A stretch of DNA of 64,000 nt from Natronocella acetinitrilica (GCF_024170285.1 NZ_JALJXV010000002.1:496001-560000); one strand, 5' to 3'; shown: positions 53,960 to 62,184, numbered from the stretch's first letter. Numbers and translations: made by a program. The notes: a model not told the origin generated them from the sequence alone.

Positions 53960-54490
53960 ATGGAAAATCTAATTGTCATCACAGCCCTCGGCGAGGATCG
54001 GCCCGGACTGATCGATCAACTGTCGAAGTCCATCGCCGATGCCGGCTGCGGTATCCTCGATAGCCGCATGACCGTGCTCGGCGGCGAGTTTGCGATCATT
54101 CAGCTGGTCTCCGGCCGCTGGAATGCACTGGCAAAGCTCGAGGGCCAGTTGCCCATCGTCGCCAAGGAACTGGGCCTGGAGCTGCATCTCAAGCGAACCA
54201 TACCGACCCGCCAGCCTGGTGACCTGCTGCCCTACGCCGTGGATGTGGTCACCATGGATCAGCCGGGAATCGTGCACCAGATTGCACACTTTTTTTCTCA
54301 GCGGGAGATCAACATCCGCGACCTCGCCACCAATCGCTACAACGCGGCGCACACCGGCACACCGATGTATTCCGTTCACCTGACCGTGGACATACCCGCG
54401 AAGCTCCATGTCGCGATGATTCGCGAGGAGTTTCTCGATTTCTGCGACCAGGGCAACCTGGACGCGATTTTCGAACCCGTGAAGGGTTGA
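53960..54490 (+). CDS. gcvR: Glycine cleavage system repressor GcvR
   Basis: This 176-residue protein has two ACT domains, beginning ITALGEDRPGLIDQLSKSI (near residue 7) and VDVVTMDQPGIVHQIAHFF (near residue 94). It matches GcvR, which binds GcvA and represses the glycine cleavage operon when glycine is low. It lacks a DNA-binding domain, as expected. The neighbours dapA (divergent) and bcp (downstream) are the common gammaproteobacterial context. Confidence 0.92.
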   Translation: MENLIVITALGEDRPGLIDQLSKSIADAGCGILDSRMTVLGGEFAIIQLVSGRWNALAKLEGQLPIVAKELGLELHLKRTIPTRQPGDLLPYAVDVVTMDQPGIVHQIAHFFSQREINIRDLATNRYNAAHTGTPMYSVHLTVDIPAKLHVAMIREEFLDFCDQGNLDAIFEPVKG

Positions 54491-54517
54491 GCCGATCCCA
54501 TTCTGGAGGACATCGCC

Positions 54518-54985
54518 ATGAGTACTGTAGCTGTGGGCAAACCTGTTCCGGCATTCAGCCTGCCGGCCACCGATGATCAGACCATCAGCCTGGAGGACTA
54601 TCGCGGCCGCAACCTCGTGCTGTATTTCTACCCCAAGGCGAGCACGCCGGGTTGCACCCAGGAAGGACAGGATTTCCGCGATCTCGAGTCAGAGTTCGCC
54701 GGCGCGAACACGGCGATCCTGGGCGTCTCTCGCGACAGCGTGAAGGCGCAGCAGAATTTCAAGGACAAATACAGCTTCAACTTCCCGCTGCTATCCGACA
54801 AGGATGAAACGCTTTGCGGGTTGTTCGATGTGATCAAGGAAAAGAACATGTACGGCCGCAAGGTCATGGGCGTGGAGAGAAGCACCTTCGTGATTGATGC
54901 GGAGGGGGTACTTCGTGAGGAGTGGCGTGGCGTGAAAGTCAAGGGGCACGCACAGGCTGTGCTCGACGCAGTCCGCGCCCTCTAG
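54518..54985 (+). CDS. bcp: Bcp-type thiol peroxidase
   Basis: This 155-residue peroxiredoxin reduces hydrogen peroxide and lipid peroxides. The peroxidatic Cys46 is in KASTPGCTQEG, and YFYPK and VERSTFVID are family marks. The resolving Cys found five residues later in E. coli Bcp is absent; the only other Cys is Cys100 (TLCGLF), so the resolving step must differ. ggagg lies 8 bp before the ATG. The stop codon TAG is part of the left terminal repeat of the MITE-like element that follows. Confidence 0.94.
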   Translation: MSTVAVGKPVPAFSLPATDDQTISLEDYRGRNLVLYFYPKASTPGCTQEGQDFRDLESEFAGANTAILGVSRDSVKAQQNFKDKYSFNFPLLSDKDETLCGLFDVIKEKNMYGRKVMGVERSTFVIDAEGVLREEWRGVKVKGHAQAVLDAVRAL

Positions 54986-55257
54986 GGAAGCGCTGAAGTA
55001 TTCACGCCGCCGCGCTCGAGTCCGGTTTTCATTCGTGGCTAGAAGCAAGGTGCCGCAGGTAGTGGTTCTACCTGCGGTGGCTTGCGACACCGCCACGGGC
55101 GAAAACCGGCCGAGCCCCACGGGGTTGCGCACAGGTTTTCCGCGCTGCGTTGTTGCGACGCTTGGTCGTGGAATCACCACGACGCTGCGCGCCGCGCCTA
55201 GCATCACGAAAAATCTGTGTGTAACGCGGCAGTGTGAATACTTCAGCGCTTCCCTAG
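54982..55257. mobile_element. MITE-like element with 24-bp perfect terminal repeats
   Basis: The 24-bp ends at 54982-55005 and 55234-55257 (starting ctagggaagcgctgaag) are exact inverted copies bounding 276 bp. No protein is encoded. Inside are perfect hairpins ccgcaggtag-tggtt-ctacctgcgg (55053-55077) and gtcgtgg-aatca-ccacgac (55165-55183), plus a longer imperfect inverted repeat around ccggttttc/gaaaaccgg. The element starts inside the bcp stop region and ends just before the terminator hairpins. No clear target duplication can be named, since the ends share ctag. Confidence 0.8.
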
Positions 55258-55319
55258 CAGGCGGCACTCCGACCGCCGCCTGCTTCGAAGCCCGGCACAG
55301 TGACTACTGTGCCGGGCTT
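55257..55319. terminator. Two hairpins between bcp and the AI-2E gene
   Basis: The first pairs gcaggcggc with gccgcctgc (55257-55283). The second pairs 13-bp arms aagcccggcacag and ctgtgccgggctt (55288-55319) and carries the stop codon of the AI-2E family gene in its loop. Only three T residues follow, so termination may be partial in both directions. Confidence 0.55.
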
Positions 55320-56380
55320 TCCTCAAGTGGTTCGCCTGTCCTCGGCCAGGCCTTGAGTATGGCCTGAATCACCGTCGCCAGCGGTATCGCGAAAAACACC
55401 CCCCAGAAGCCCCAGATACCGCCGAATACCAGTATCGCCACGATAATGGCCACCGGGTGAAGGTTCACGACCTCGGAGAACAGGATCGGCACCAGCACGT
55501 TGCCATCCAGTGCCTGAATAATGCCGTACGCCACCATGATCCAGACGAACTCGCTGCTGAATCCGAACTGGAAGTAGGCAATAAGCCCCACCGGCACCGT
55601 GACCACCGCGGCGCCGATATAGGGAATGATCACCGACAGCCCCACCACCAGCGACAGCAGCATCGCGAACGACAGGCCGAGCAGGCTGAAAGTGGCGTAG
55701 GTAACCGCCCAGACGATCAGGATTTCCAGGAACTTGCCCCGGATGTAATTGCCGATCTGGCGATCCACGTCCCGCCAGATGGTGATCAGCAGTTCCCGAT
55801 CACGGGGCAGGAAACGGCTCAACCATTCGATCAGCGACCGTTTGTCCTTGAGGAAAAAAAACACCAGGAATGGCAGCAGAACCAGGTACACCAGTAACGT
55901 GATGAGCACGATCACCGACTGGAACGACATGGAGGTCAGCAAGCGCTGGCTGAAATCCAGTGCCTCACGGCGTATCGAAAAAATCAGGTCGTTGACCTGT
56001 TCTTCCGAGAACAGCTGCGGATACTGCTGCGGCAGCTGCAACAGCAAGGCCTGGCTGGCGTTGAGAATTTTCGGAAGTTCGTCCACCAGCTGGCCAATCT
56101 GCCGAATGAGTATGGGAATCAGTGCAAAGAAAAACAGCAACAGACCGACGAAGAACACCAGGAACACGAAAGAAACCGCCAGCATCCTGGGCACGCCGAA
56201 ACGCTCCAGACTGCGCACCACGCCCTCAAGCAGGTAGGCAAGCACCAGGGAGGCGATCACCGGAGCGAGCATGCTGCTGAAGAACAGGAACAGCGTCATT
56301 CCAACGATCAGTACCGCGGCGAGGCCGATGACCTGCGGGTTGTCGAAGTGCTGACGGAACCAGTCCCGGATCAGCTGCAT
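55304..56380 (-). CDS. AI-2E family transporter (PerM-like)
   Basis: This 358-residue inner-membrane protein has about eight helices and the AI-2E/PerM pattern. Two N-terminal helix pairs are followed by a soluble stretch (about 95-150, LIRQIGQLVDELPKILNAS). The conserved segments FLKDKRSLIEWL, QIGNYIRGKFLEILIVW, LSVIIPYIGAAVVTVPV and VFGGIWGFWGVFFAIPLA come next. Some members export autoinducer or exchange Na+ for protons; the role here is not set by sequence. Confidence 0.9.
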   Translation of the reverse strand: MQLIRDWFRQHFDNPQVIGLAAVLIVGMTLFLFFSSMLAPVIASLVLAYLLEGVVRSLERFGVPRMLAVSFVFLVFFVGLLLFFFALIPILIRQIGQLVDELPKILNASQALLLQLPQQYPQLFSEEQVNDLIFSIRREALDFSQRLLTSMSFQSVIVLITLLVYLVLLPFLVFFFLKDKRSLIEWLSRFLPRDRELLITIWRDVDRQIGNYIRGKFLEILIVWAVTYATFSLLGLSFAMLLSLVVGLSVIIPYIGAAVVTVPVGLIAYFQFGFSSEFVWIMVAYGIIQALDGNVLVPILFSEVVNLHPVAIIVAILVFGGIWGFWGVFFAIPLATVIQAILKAWPRTGEPLEESPAQ

Positions 56381-56576
56381 CAGCCAAAGCTCCTTGCTGT
56401 ATCGTGTTTGTGCATGCGCCGCAGACGGTCATGCCGGGTCATCATACAACGGCTGATCGAGGCGCACGAGAGCAGCGCGGACAGCCCGGAACATGGGCGG
56501 GCATAGCGGGTCCAATCGCTGACTGTACTGGTTCCGTCAGAGCAAGCCGGTCTTCCAGAAGACCCGGGGGAATTCC

Positions 56577-58010
56577 TTGAAACGCGTGATAGCGCTCGCA
56601 CTCGGTCTACTGCTGGGCGCCGGCGTGGCCGCACAGACTGACTCCGACGGCGTTCGTTTGCCGGAAATCGGTGATGGCGCGAGCCGCAGCCTGAGCCTCT
56701 CGCAGGAAGCACGCCTGGGGCGCGAGCTGATCCGCGAAGTGCGGATGCGCCTGCCCATGGAGCAGGATCCGGAAGTGCGCGCCTACATCCAGGAACTCGG
56801 TCAGCGGCTGCTTGGCTTCGCAGACGGGCCGGACTTCCAGTACGAATTCTTCGTCGTGGACAGCCCCGCCATCAACGCCTTCGCCATGCCTGGCGGCAAT
56901 ATCGGGATCAACTCCGGCCTGATCCTGCGCACGCAATCGGAAAGCGAACTGGCCGGCGTGATGGCCCACGAGCTTGCCCATGTCACGCAGCGACATATCG
57001 CGCGGCGACTTGACGCCCAGCGCGGCGCGGGCTTCCGTACCCTGGGCGTACTCATGGCGGCGATCCTGCTGGGCATGCAGGATCCGGAAGCAGGCAGCGC
57101 CGCGGCCATGACCGGCATTGCCGGTTCCATCCAGGAGCAGCTCAACTTCTCCCGCGAACACGAGCGCGAGGCCGATAACATCGGCCTGCAGATTCTCGCC
57201 AGGGCCGGCCTCGACCCCGAGGGCATGCCGCGATTCTTCGAGCGGTTGCACCAGGCAACCCAGTACCAGACACGGCCACCCGAGTACCTGAGCACCCACC
57301 CGATTACGGAGAACCGGATTTCCGAAAGTCGCGCCCGTGCCCAGCAACTCGGTCGACGTGACGTACAGGAAAGTGCGACGTACCAGATCATCCGCACCCG
57401 CCTGCTGGTATCACGGGCCGAGAGCACCAGCAGCGCGGAACGGCATTTCCGGGCACAACTGGAGGGCAACGGGGACCGGAACGCTGCAGCCTACGGTCTG
57501 GCGTTGACCCTGACCGAGGCGGGCCAGACCGAAGAGGCGGTGGAGCTACTGGAGACGCTGATCGATCAGCATGGCGAATTCGTCTCGTACTACCTGGCAT
57601 TGGCGCGGGCCCACTGGGCTGCCGGCAACGAGGATGAGGCGCTGGAGTTCTATCAGCTCACGCTGGAGCTCTTCCCCGACAATTATCCCACCGTCTACCA
57701 TTACGCAGACGCACTCCGCGATGCCAGCAAGGCAGGCGAGGCGCGCGCCGTGATCCGGCGACATCTGCAGCGCCGCGGACCCGATGCCGCCCTCTACCAG
57801 AAGCTGGCCCAGATCGCGGCGGACGCCAATGTGCCCCATGAAGGCAAGCTGGCAATGGCGGAGTACTATCAGATGCACGGGCAACTGCGACTCGCCATCG
57901 AACAGTTGAACCAGGTCATCAATGCCAACGATGCCGAGATGTACGACAAGTCCCGGGCCGTATCCCGCCGACAGGAACTCGTGGCGGACTACGAGAACCG
58001 CATGCGCTGA
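56577..58010 (+). CDS. bepA: Periplasmic M48 metalloprotease, BepA-like
   Basis: This 477-residue protein resembles BepA (YfgC), a periplasmic protease and chaperone that helps BAM assemble LptD and removes misassembled barrels. It has a signal peptide (about 1-20), the zinc motif HELAH near residue 131 with the third ligand in HEREADNIG near 197, and C-terminal TPR repeats (about 295-460). The start is a TTG at 56577, supported by ggggga upstream and by the signal peptide beginning there. It is alone on its strand before the PHA genes. Confidence 0.92.
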   Translation: MKRVIALALGLLLGAGVAAQTDSDGVRLPEIGDGASRSLSLSQEARLGRELIREVRMRLPMEQDPEVRAYIQELGQRLLGFADGPDFQYEFFVVDSPAINAFAMPGGNIGINSGLILRTQSESELAGVMAHELAHVTQRHIARRLDAQRGAGFRTLGVLMAAILLGMQDPEAGSAAAMTGIAGSIQEQLNFSREHEREADNIGLQILARAGLDPEGMPRFFERLHQATQYQTRPPEYLSTHPITENRISESRARAQQLGRRDVQESATYQIIRTRLLVSRAESTSSAERHFRAQLEGNGDRNAAAYGLALTLTEAGQTEEAVELLETLIDQHGEFVSYYLALARAHWAAGNEDEALEFYQLTLELFPDNYPTVYHYADALRDASKAGEARAVIRRHLQRRGPDAALYQKLAQIAADANVPHEGKLAMAEYYQMHGQLRLAIEQLNQVINANDAEMYDKSRAVSRRQELVADYENRMR

Positions 58011-58174
58011 CCCAGGGCCGCACGCCGCCTCGAGGACACGCGTTCCCCCTACAGCCCACAGACGCTCACGCGCTTTCGTGGCACACTGCCAGATCGTCGA
58101 AAGCGCCTCCGGGCAGACGTGACCACGCGTCGACCGGCGGACAAGGGACAAACTCCGCGCGTTGCAACCGATGG

Positions 58175-59056
58175 ATGACCATGAGCGGACCCGCACCGGA
58201 AGAATACTGGCTGGACTGGATCGCGCGTGCGCAGGCCGGAAACCGTTCCTGGCTGCGGGCGCTGGACCCGTCGGTACCGGAGAAAGATCGCGAGCAGGCC
58301 TTGCTGAGTGCGCGCGGCGAATGGATTGCAGCAATGGACGGCGCTCTCCAGTCCCTGGCGGATGATCTCCAGGGCAGTGCCGACTGGACCGCTTCCCTGC
58401 TGCGACACCTGCGAAACCTGCATGAGGAGGTAGATCGCCACCTCGACGAGACGGCCCAGCAGTTGCCGCCGGATCTGCAATGGCTCACCCACTGGCTGGA
58501 GTCCTGCGCGGCGTCCGGCAGCACCGATCTCGCCAGGGCGACGCTGGATGCGCTGCGGCAATGGCCGCAGCTTGGCGTGGGCGGCCGACAGGTTGCCAAC
58601 CTCCAGGCCCTGCACAAGTCGCTGAGCACTGCGATCGAGGCCGGCGCCGCCTATGCGCAGACCCAGAAAGTCATGCTGGAAAAGGCCCTCAAGGGCTGGG
58701 AGCAGCGATTGGCGGCACGGTCATCCGATCCCGCGCCGGACCGGGAAGAGCTGCTTGAAACATGGCTGTCAGCGTTAAGCGACGCTTATGAACACATGCT
58801 CGATTCGGATGAACACACCAGGCACCTGGCGAAACTGAACACCAGTCTGCAACAGGCCAGGGCAGATGCCCTGCCGCTGATCGAGCCCTGGCTGCATGGC
58901 TTCGGCATCGCCACACGGCAGGATCTCGCAGGTACACAGGTGCGCTTGCAGGAAATGCGTCGAGCCAATGACGAGGAACTCGACGCCCTTCGCCAGCGCC
59001 TTGATCTGCTTGAGACTCACGGGGCAAAGCCCGCCCGCCGGAACAAGCAAAGATGA
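58175..59056 (+). CDS. phaE: Class III PHA synthase subunit PhaE
   Basis: This 293-residue protein is PhaE, the non-catalytic subunit of class III polyhydroxyalkanoate synthase. The N-terminal YWLDWIARAQAGNRSWLRAL, the helical middle and the MLDSDEHTRHLAKLNTSLQQARADA segment fit the family. The C-terminal QVRLQEMRRANDEELDALRQRL is a coiled coil. Its stop overlaps the phaC start (ATGA), which couples the two subunits. Two in-frame ATGs six bases apart could serve as start. Class III synthases are typical of purple sulfur bacteria and relatives. Confidence 0.92.
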   Translation: MTMSGPAPEEYWLDWIARAQAGNRSWLRALDPSVPEKDREQALLSARGEWIAAMDGALQSLADDLQGSADWTASLLRHLRNLHEEVDRHLDETAQQLPPDLQWLTHWLESCAASGSTDLARATLDALRQWPQLGVGGRQVANLQALHKSLSTAIEAGAAYAQTQKVMLEKALKGWEQRLAARSSDPAPDREELLETWLSALSDAYEHMLDSDEHTRHLAKLNTSLQQARADALPLIEPWLHGFGIATRQDLAGTQVRLQEMRRANDEELDALRQRLDLLETHGAKPARRNKQR

Positions 59057-60090
59057 ACGACGGCGCTCCACAGGCGGACTGGGCGAAAACCCTCGAGCGC
59101 TGTGCTGAAATGCAACCGGTTAGCCGAGGCACCCTGCCTGCGAGCACCTGCCTGCAACGCCCTCCGTTCAGCCTGCAACGTTATGCACCACTGCCCCACC
59201 AGCCGGTAGCCAATCTGCCCCCCATCCTGCTGGTCTATTCCCTGGTCAACCGACCTGACCTGCTTGACATGGCACCCGGACGCTCATTGATCAGCGATCT
59301 GCTGGAAGCAGGTTTTCCGGTGTATCTGGTGGATTGGGGCTACCCCCTGGATGCGGACCGAAGCCTGGACCTGGAAGACTACGTACCGGGCTTTCTCGGC
59401 AAGGCAGTTGATCAGGTCCTGTCGGAAAGCGGCCACCAACGACTCATGCTTGTGGGTGTCTGTCAGGGTGGCACCCTGAGTCTCTGTCACGCGCTGGCCC
59501 GTCCTGCTGGCATCGGCGCCCTGGTCACGCTGGCAACCCCCGTGGATTTCCATGCCGAGCGCAACGCACTGTCCCGACTGGCGGAGACGGTACCGGTGCA
59601 AGAGACTGCGTTGCCCGGAGACAACATCAATGGCCAATTGCTAAGCAGCGCCTTTGCCGCACTCAAACCCGCGGACCTGCTGGTCCGCCGCTACCGGGAT
59701 TTACCAGCACTGCTGCAGCGGCAGGATCTGCTCGAGGAGTTTCTGCGCCTGGAGGCCTGGATGTATGACTGTCCGGATCAACCAGCAGCGATGTTCCACC
59801 GCTTCCTCCGGGACTTCTACATCGAGAATCGTCTTGTCACCGGCCGCCTGGAAATCAGGAATCAACGCGTCAGCCTCGACCAGCTGACAATACCGGTATT
59901 CAATGCCTATGCAGCGGACGACCACCTGGTGCCACGCGGCTCGGCACGGGCGCTGGGGCATTGCCTGCCGGCTGACACGCCCTATCAGGAATGCGAGTTG
60001 CCGGGCGGACACCTGGGGGTGTTTCTGTCCCGTCGGAACCGCCAGACGCTCATTCCTGAACTGGAGCGAATGGCCCGAAAATACTTGTGA
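59053..60090 (+). CDS. phaC: Class III PHA synthase catalytic subunit PhaC
   Basis: This 345-residue alpha/beta-hydrolase polymerises 3-hydroxyacyl-CoA into polyhydroxyalkanoate. The catalytic triad is visible: Cys137 in GVCQGG, Asp289 in YAADDHLVP and His320 in GGHLGVF. The short length, lacking the N-terminal extension of class I enzymes, and the adjacent phaE place it in class III. It overlaps phaE by 4 bp. After the stop come a perfect palindrome and a candidate small RNA gene. Confidence 0.96.
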   Translation: MNDGAPQADWAKTLERCAEMQPVSRGTLPASTCLQRPPFSLQRYAPLPHQPVANLPPILLVYSLVNRPDLLDMAPGRSLISDLLEAGFPVYLVDWGYPLDADRSLDLEDYVPGFLGKAVDQVLSESGHQRLMLVGVCQGGTLSLCHALARPAGIGALVTLATPVDFHAERNALSRLAETVPVQETALPGDNINGQLLSSAFAALKPADLLVRRYRDLPALLQRQDLLEEFLRLEAWMYDCPDQPAAMFHRFLRDFYIENRLVTGRLEIRNQRVSLDQLTIPVFNAYAADDHLVPRGSARALGHCLPADTPYQECELPGGHLGVFLSRRNRQTLIPELERMARKYL

Positions 60091-60104
60091 ACGCGGGGAA
60101 GAGC

Positions 60105-60119
60105 TGTTGCGACGCAACA
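60105..60119. promoter_or_regulatory. Candidate PhaR operator after phaC
   Basis: tgttgcg-a-cgcaaca is a perfect palindrome with 7-bp arms, 15 bp after the phaC stop and just upstream of a promoter-like -35. The phasin gene has a near-identical site at 40501. Confidence 0.6.
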
Positions 60120-60129
60120 ACGAAAATAC

Positions 60130-60157
60130 TTGCGCGGACCCGACGTATCCGTAGAAT
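60130..60157 (+). promoter_or_regulatory. Promoter for the candidate small RNA
   Basis: ttgcgc (60130-60135) and tagaat (60152-60157, five of six to consensus) are 16 bp apart. Transcription would begin near 60164. Confidence 0.5.
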
Positions 60158-60163
60158 CCCGAA

Positions 60164-60394
60164 CATGACAAAGCCGACGCAGGACCGGCAGTAGCGCCAA
60201 AAAAACACCCCCAGGCTAGTGGGGGCGGAGGAGTGGCGACTGAAAAGTCGCCTGGAGGAGAGGGTAGCCGGAAACCGGCACCACCATAATAAAAGACGCG
60301 CCACGATGCGCTGCGAGATAATAAAAGAAGCGGCATCGCCGCCAGCAAGTGAGAGACTAAGACGGGCCAGTCGCGAGACTGCCCGTTTTTTTTT
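60164..60394 (+). ncRNA. Candidate small RNA between phaC and phaB
   Basis: A stretch of about 230 nt has no reading frame but orderly structure. Hairpins are ccccc-ggggg (60208-60225), ggcgact-gaaa-agtcgcc (60235-60252), gccgg-aaa-ccggc (60267-60279), gcggc-atc-gccgc (60330-60342) and a terminator with nine T residues (60362-60394). ggaggag occurs twice (60227 and 60254), exactly flanking the GAAA hairpin, which resembles paired CsrA/RsmA sites. ataataaaaga is repeated at 60286 and 60318. It has its own promoter-like sequence and a probable operator upstream. I recognise no known RNA family. It could instead be a long structured 3' region of the phaEC mRNA. Confidence 0.5.
60362..60394 (+). 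terminator. Strong Rho-independent terminator
   Basis: acggg(c)cagtc and gactgcccgt pair around gcga with one bulged base, followed by nine T residues. It is oriented to stop rightward transcripts from phaC or the candidate RNA. Confidence 0.85.
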
Positions 60395-60477
60395 GCCTCT
60401 CAATTTTTCGGAGTATAGGGTAGACAGCCCTGTCCACCCTGTCAATCAGCGCACCGAGCGCCTCTTGCCGCTACCTA

Positions 60478-61224
60478 TCAGAAGCTCGTGAACAGTGCGC
60501 CATTCACCGGAATGTTGGCACCGTTGATGTACTCGGCGTCATCAGCGGCCAGGAAAGTGACAACCCGGGCGATGTCCTCTGGCCGCCCCATGCGCCCCGC
60601 CGGAACCTGCGACACGATCTGCTCGCGGACTTCCTCGGGAATGGCCGCGGTCATCGACGTTGCGATGTAGCCCGGCGAGATGGAGTTCGCGGTCACGCCC
60701 TTGCGGGCACCTTCCTTTGCCAGGGCCATGGTGAAACCATGCATGCCGGCTTTCGCGGCAGAGTAATTGGTCTGGCCGAATTGGCCGGTCTGACCGTTGA
60801 CCGAGGAGATGTTGACGATGCGTCCAAAGCCGCGACTGCGCATGCCGTCGACGAACTGCCGGGTAACGTTATAGACGCTGGTCAGATTGACGTTGATGAC
60901 GGCGTCCCAGGAGGTTTTCTCGAGCTTGTGCAGGAAGGCGTCTCTGGTGATGCCGGCAACATTGACCAGGACATCCACCGGGCCGTGGCGGGACTCCACC
61001 ACTTCGGCCATGGTCTGACATGCGGCAAAGTCGGACACGTTACACTGCACCCAGGAGACGTCGACGCCCTCTTCCTGCAGCGCCTGCTGCCATTCACGAA
61101 TGCCCTCACGCTCCGGATCCATGCAAGTGGTTACCACTTGATAACCCGCGGCCGAGAGTTGCCGACAGATTTCGGTGCCAATACCACCATTGCCACCCGT
61201 CACCAACGCAACCCGCCTCGCCAT
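60478..61224 (-). CDS. phaB: Acetoacetyl-CoA reductase
   Basis: This 248-residue short-chain dehydrogenase reduces acetoacetyl-CoA to (R)-3-hydroxybutyryl-CoA with NADPH, the second step of polyhydroxybutyrate synthesis. The cofactor motif TGGNGGIG is at residues 9-16, and the catalytic Ser141, Tyr154 and Lys158 are in NISSVNG and NYSAAKAG. GITRDAFLHK and the C-terminal INGANIPVNGALFTSF match PhaB closely. It is expressed from its own promoter 175 bp upstream and converges on phaC. Confidence 0.96.
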   Translation of the reverse strand: MARRVALVTGGNGGIGTEICRQLSAAGYQVVTTCMDPEREGIREWQQALQEEGVDVSWVQCNVSDFAACQTMAEVVESRHGPVDVLVNVAGITRDAFLHKLEKTSWDAVINVNLTSVYNVTRQFVDGMRSRGFGRIVNISSVNGQTGQFGQTNYSAAKAGMHGFTMALAKEGARKGVTANSISPGYIATSMTAAIPEEVREQIVSQVPAGRMGRPEDIARVVTFLAADDAEYINGANIPVNGALFTSF

Positions 61225-61364
61225 AGTTCGTCCTCTTCATTCATCGCCGCCACGCCTGCGTGACTTCGGCGAACCTCAAAAACCCGCAGCGCGGAAAGCC
61301 CACTCGGCGGGACACTCGACCCGGTGACGGTGATGACACACCGCGGCCGATGGCACCGCGCAAG

Positions 61365-61393
61365 CGCACAAAACATTTTTGTGCGGCGCAGAA
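61365..61393. promoter_or_regulatory. Palindromic operator region of phaB
   Basis: cgcacaaaa-cat-ttttgtgcg (61365-61385) is a perfect 21-bp palindrome. It overlaps ttgtgcg-g-cgcagaa (61379-61393), whose tgcgncgca core is shared with the phasin and phaC-downstream sites. On the phaB strand it begins just after the predicted transcription start, the usual place for a repressor such as PhaR. Confidence 0.55.
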
Positions 61394-61405
61394 AATTCAC
61401 TGGCG

Positions 61406-61434
61406 AGCATAGGGACGGACTCAGACCATGTCAA
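61406..61434 (-). promoter_or_regulatory. Sigma-70-type promoter of phaB
   Basis: On the reverse strand a consensus ttgaca (61429-61434) and tatgct (61406-61411) are 17 bp apart, with AT-rich DNA upstream (61440-61515). Transcription would start near 61399. This is the main feature, with the operator, in the 388-bp gap between phaR and phaB. Confidence 0.75.
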
Positions 61435-61612
61435 CACTGAAGAAAATCAATTTCGCATCGTGAAATTAATATTTACTTATAATTAACATAAACTTAGGAT
61501 GATATTTCAGTTCGACAGGATCGATTGAAATTTGTGATGCCATGCACAATAACCGCGCCGCAGCGTTATGCTGCGACGCGGGAATAAGCGAGAAACAGGA
61601 TGAAAAAAGGGG

Positions 61613-62137
61613 TTAGCGCTTGCGCGACCCAGGCCTTGTGGGCGAGGACGTCGGAGATTGCTTGCCGGAGGATGTTGCAGATGGCCCGTCACCGTCCTCC
61701 TTGGATTGGCTGACCCCACTCATGGCCTGCCACATCTTCAGGTTGCGCTCGGCGATCTGGCTCAGCACGCTCATCGGGTTCGATTCCATGAACTCACGTG
61801 TGTGTTCACGAAACATGCGCTGCTGGTCTGACCACATGTCCATGCTCTTTTCCAGGTAGCTGGTGAGCAGGTTCTGCATGTTGCCGCCGTAGGAGCGTAT
61901 GATCTGGGCGAGCAACTCCGTGCTGAAGATGGGCTCTCCGCCCTCCTCCTCCTCGCTGATGATCTGTAGCAGGATGGTACGCGTCAGATCATCACGACTT
62001 TTTGCATCAATGACACGAAAATCGACACCGTCGGTCACCAGCCTCTTGACGTCGGCCAGCGTGATGTAGCTGCTGATTGCCGTGTCATAGAGGCGCCGGT
62101 TCGGATACTTCTTGATCAGGCGAACATCGTCGGTCAT
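61613..62137 (-). CDS. phaR: PHA synthesis repressor PhaR
   Basis: This 174-residue regulator represses phasin and other PHA genes until it is titrated by PHA granules. The N-terminal DNA-binding domain (residues 5-65) has the signature IKKYPNRRLYDTAISSYITLADVKRLV and DAKSRDDLTRTILLQII. The middle PHB-accumulation region includes TELLAQIIRSYGGNMQNLLTSYLEKSM. The tail is low-complexity Ser/Thr/Pro. It lies between phaA and phaB on one strand, with a stem-loop before it. Confidence 0.95.
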   Translation of the reverse strand: MTDDVRLIKKYPNRRLYDTAISSYITLADVKRLVTDGVDFRVIDAKSRDDLTRTILLQIISEEEEGGEPIFSTELLAQIIRSYGGNMQNLLTSYLEKSMDMWSDQQRMFREHTREFMESNPMSVLSQIAERNLKMWQAMSGVSQSKEDGDGPSATSSGKQSPTSSPTRPGSRKR

Positions 62138-62156
62138 GCGGACACCTCACATCGAC

Positions 62157-62184
62157 GACAACCCGGGCGCAAGCCCGGGTTGTC
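62157..62184 (-). terminator. Stem-loop between phaA and phaR
   Basis: gacaacccgggc and gcccgggttgtc pair perfectly over 12 bp around a four-base loop, 14 bp after the phaA stop. No T-run follows; it may give partial termination or set the phaA to phaR ratio. Confidence 0.55.

Noticed and set aside
55151-55161. A further TGTTGCGACGC site inside the MITE-like element
   Set aside because: The right arm of the palindrome is missing (cttgg), and the site lies in transposable DNA, so it is probably chance.
61554-61582. Terminator after phaR
   Set aside because: ccgcgccgcag pairs with ctgcgacgcgg with one mismatch, but no T-run follows in the phaR direction; it could be structural only.
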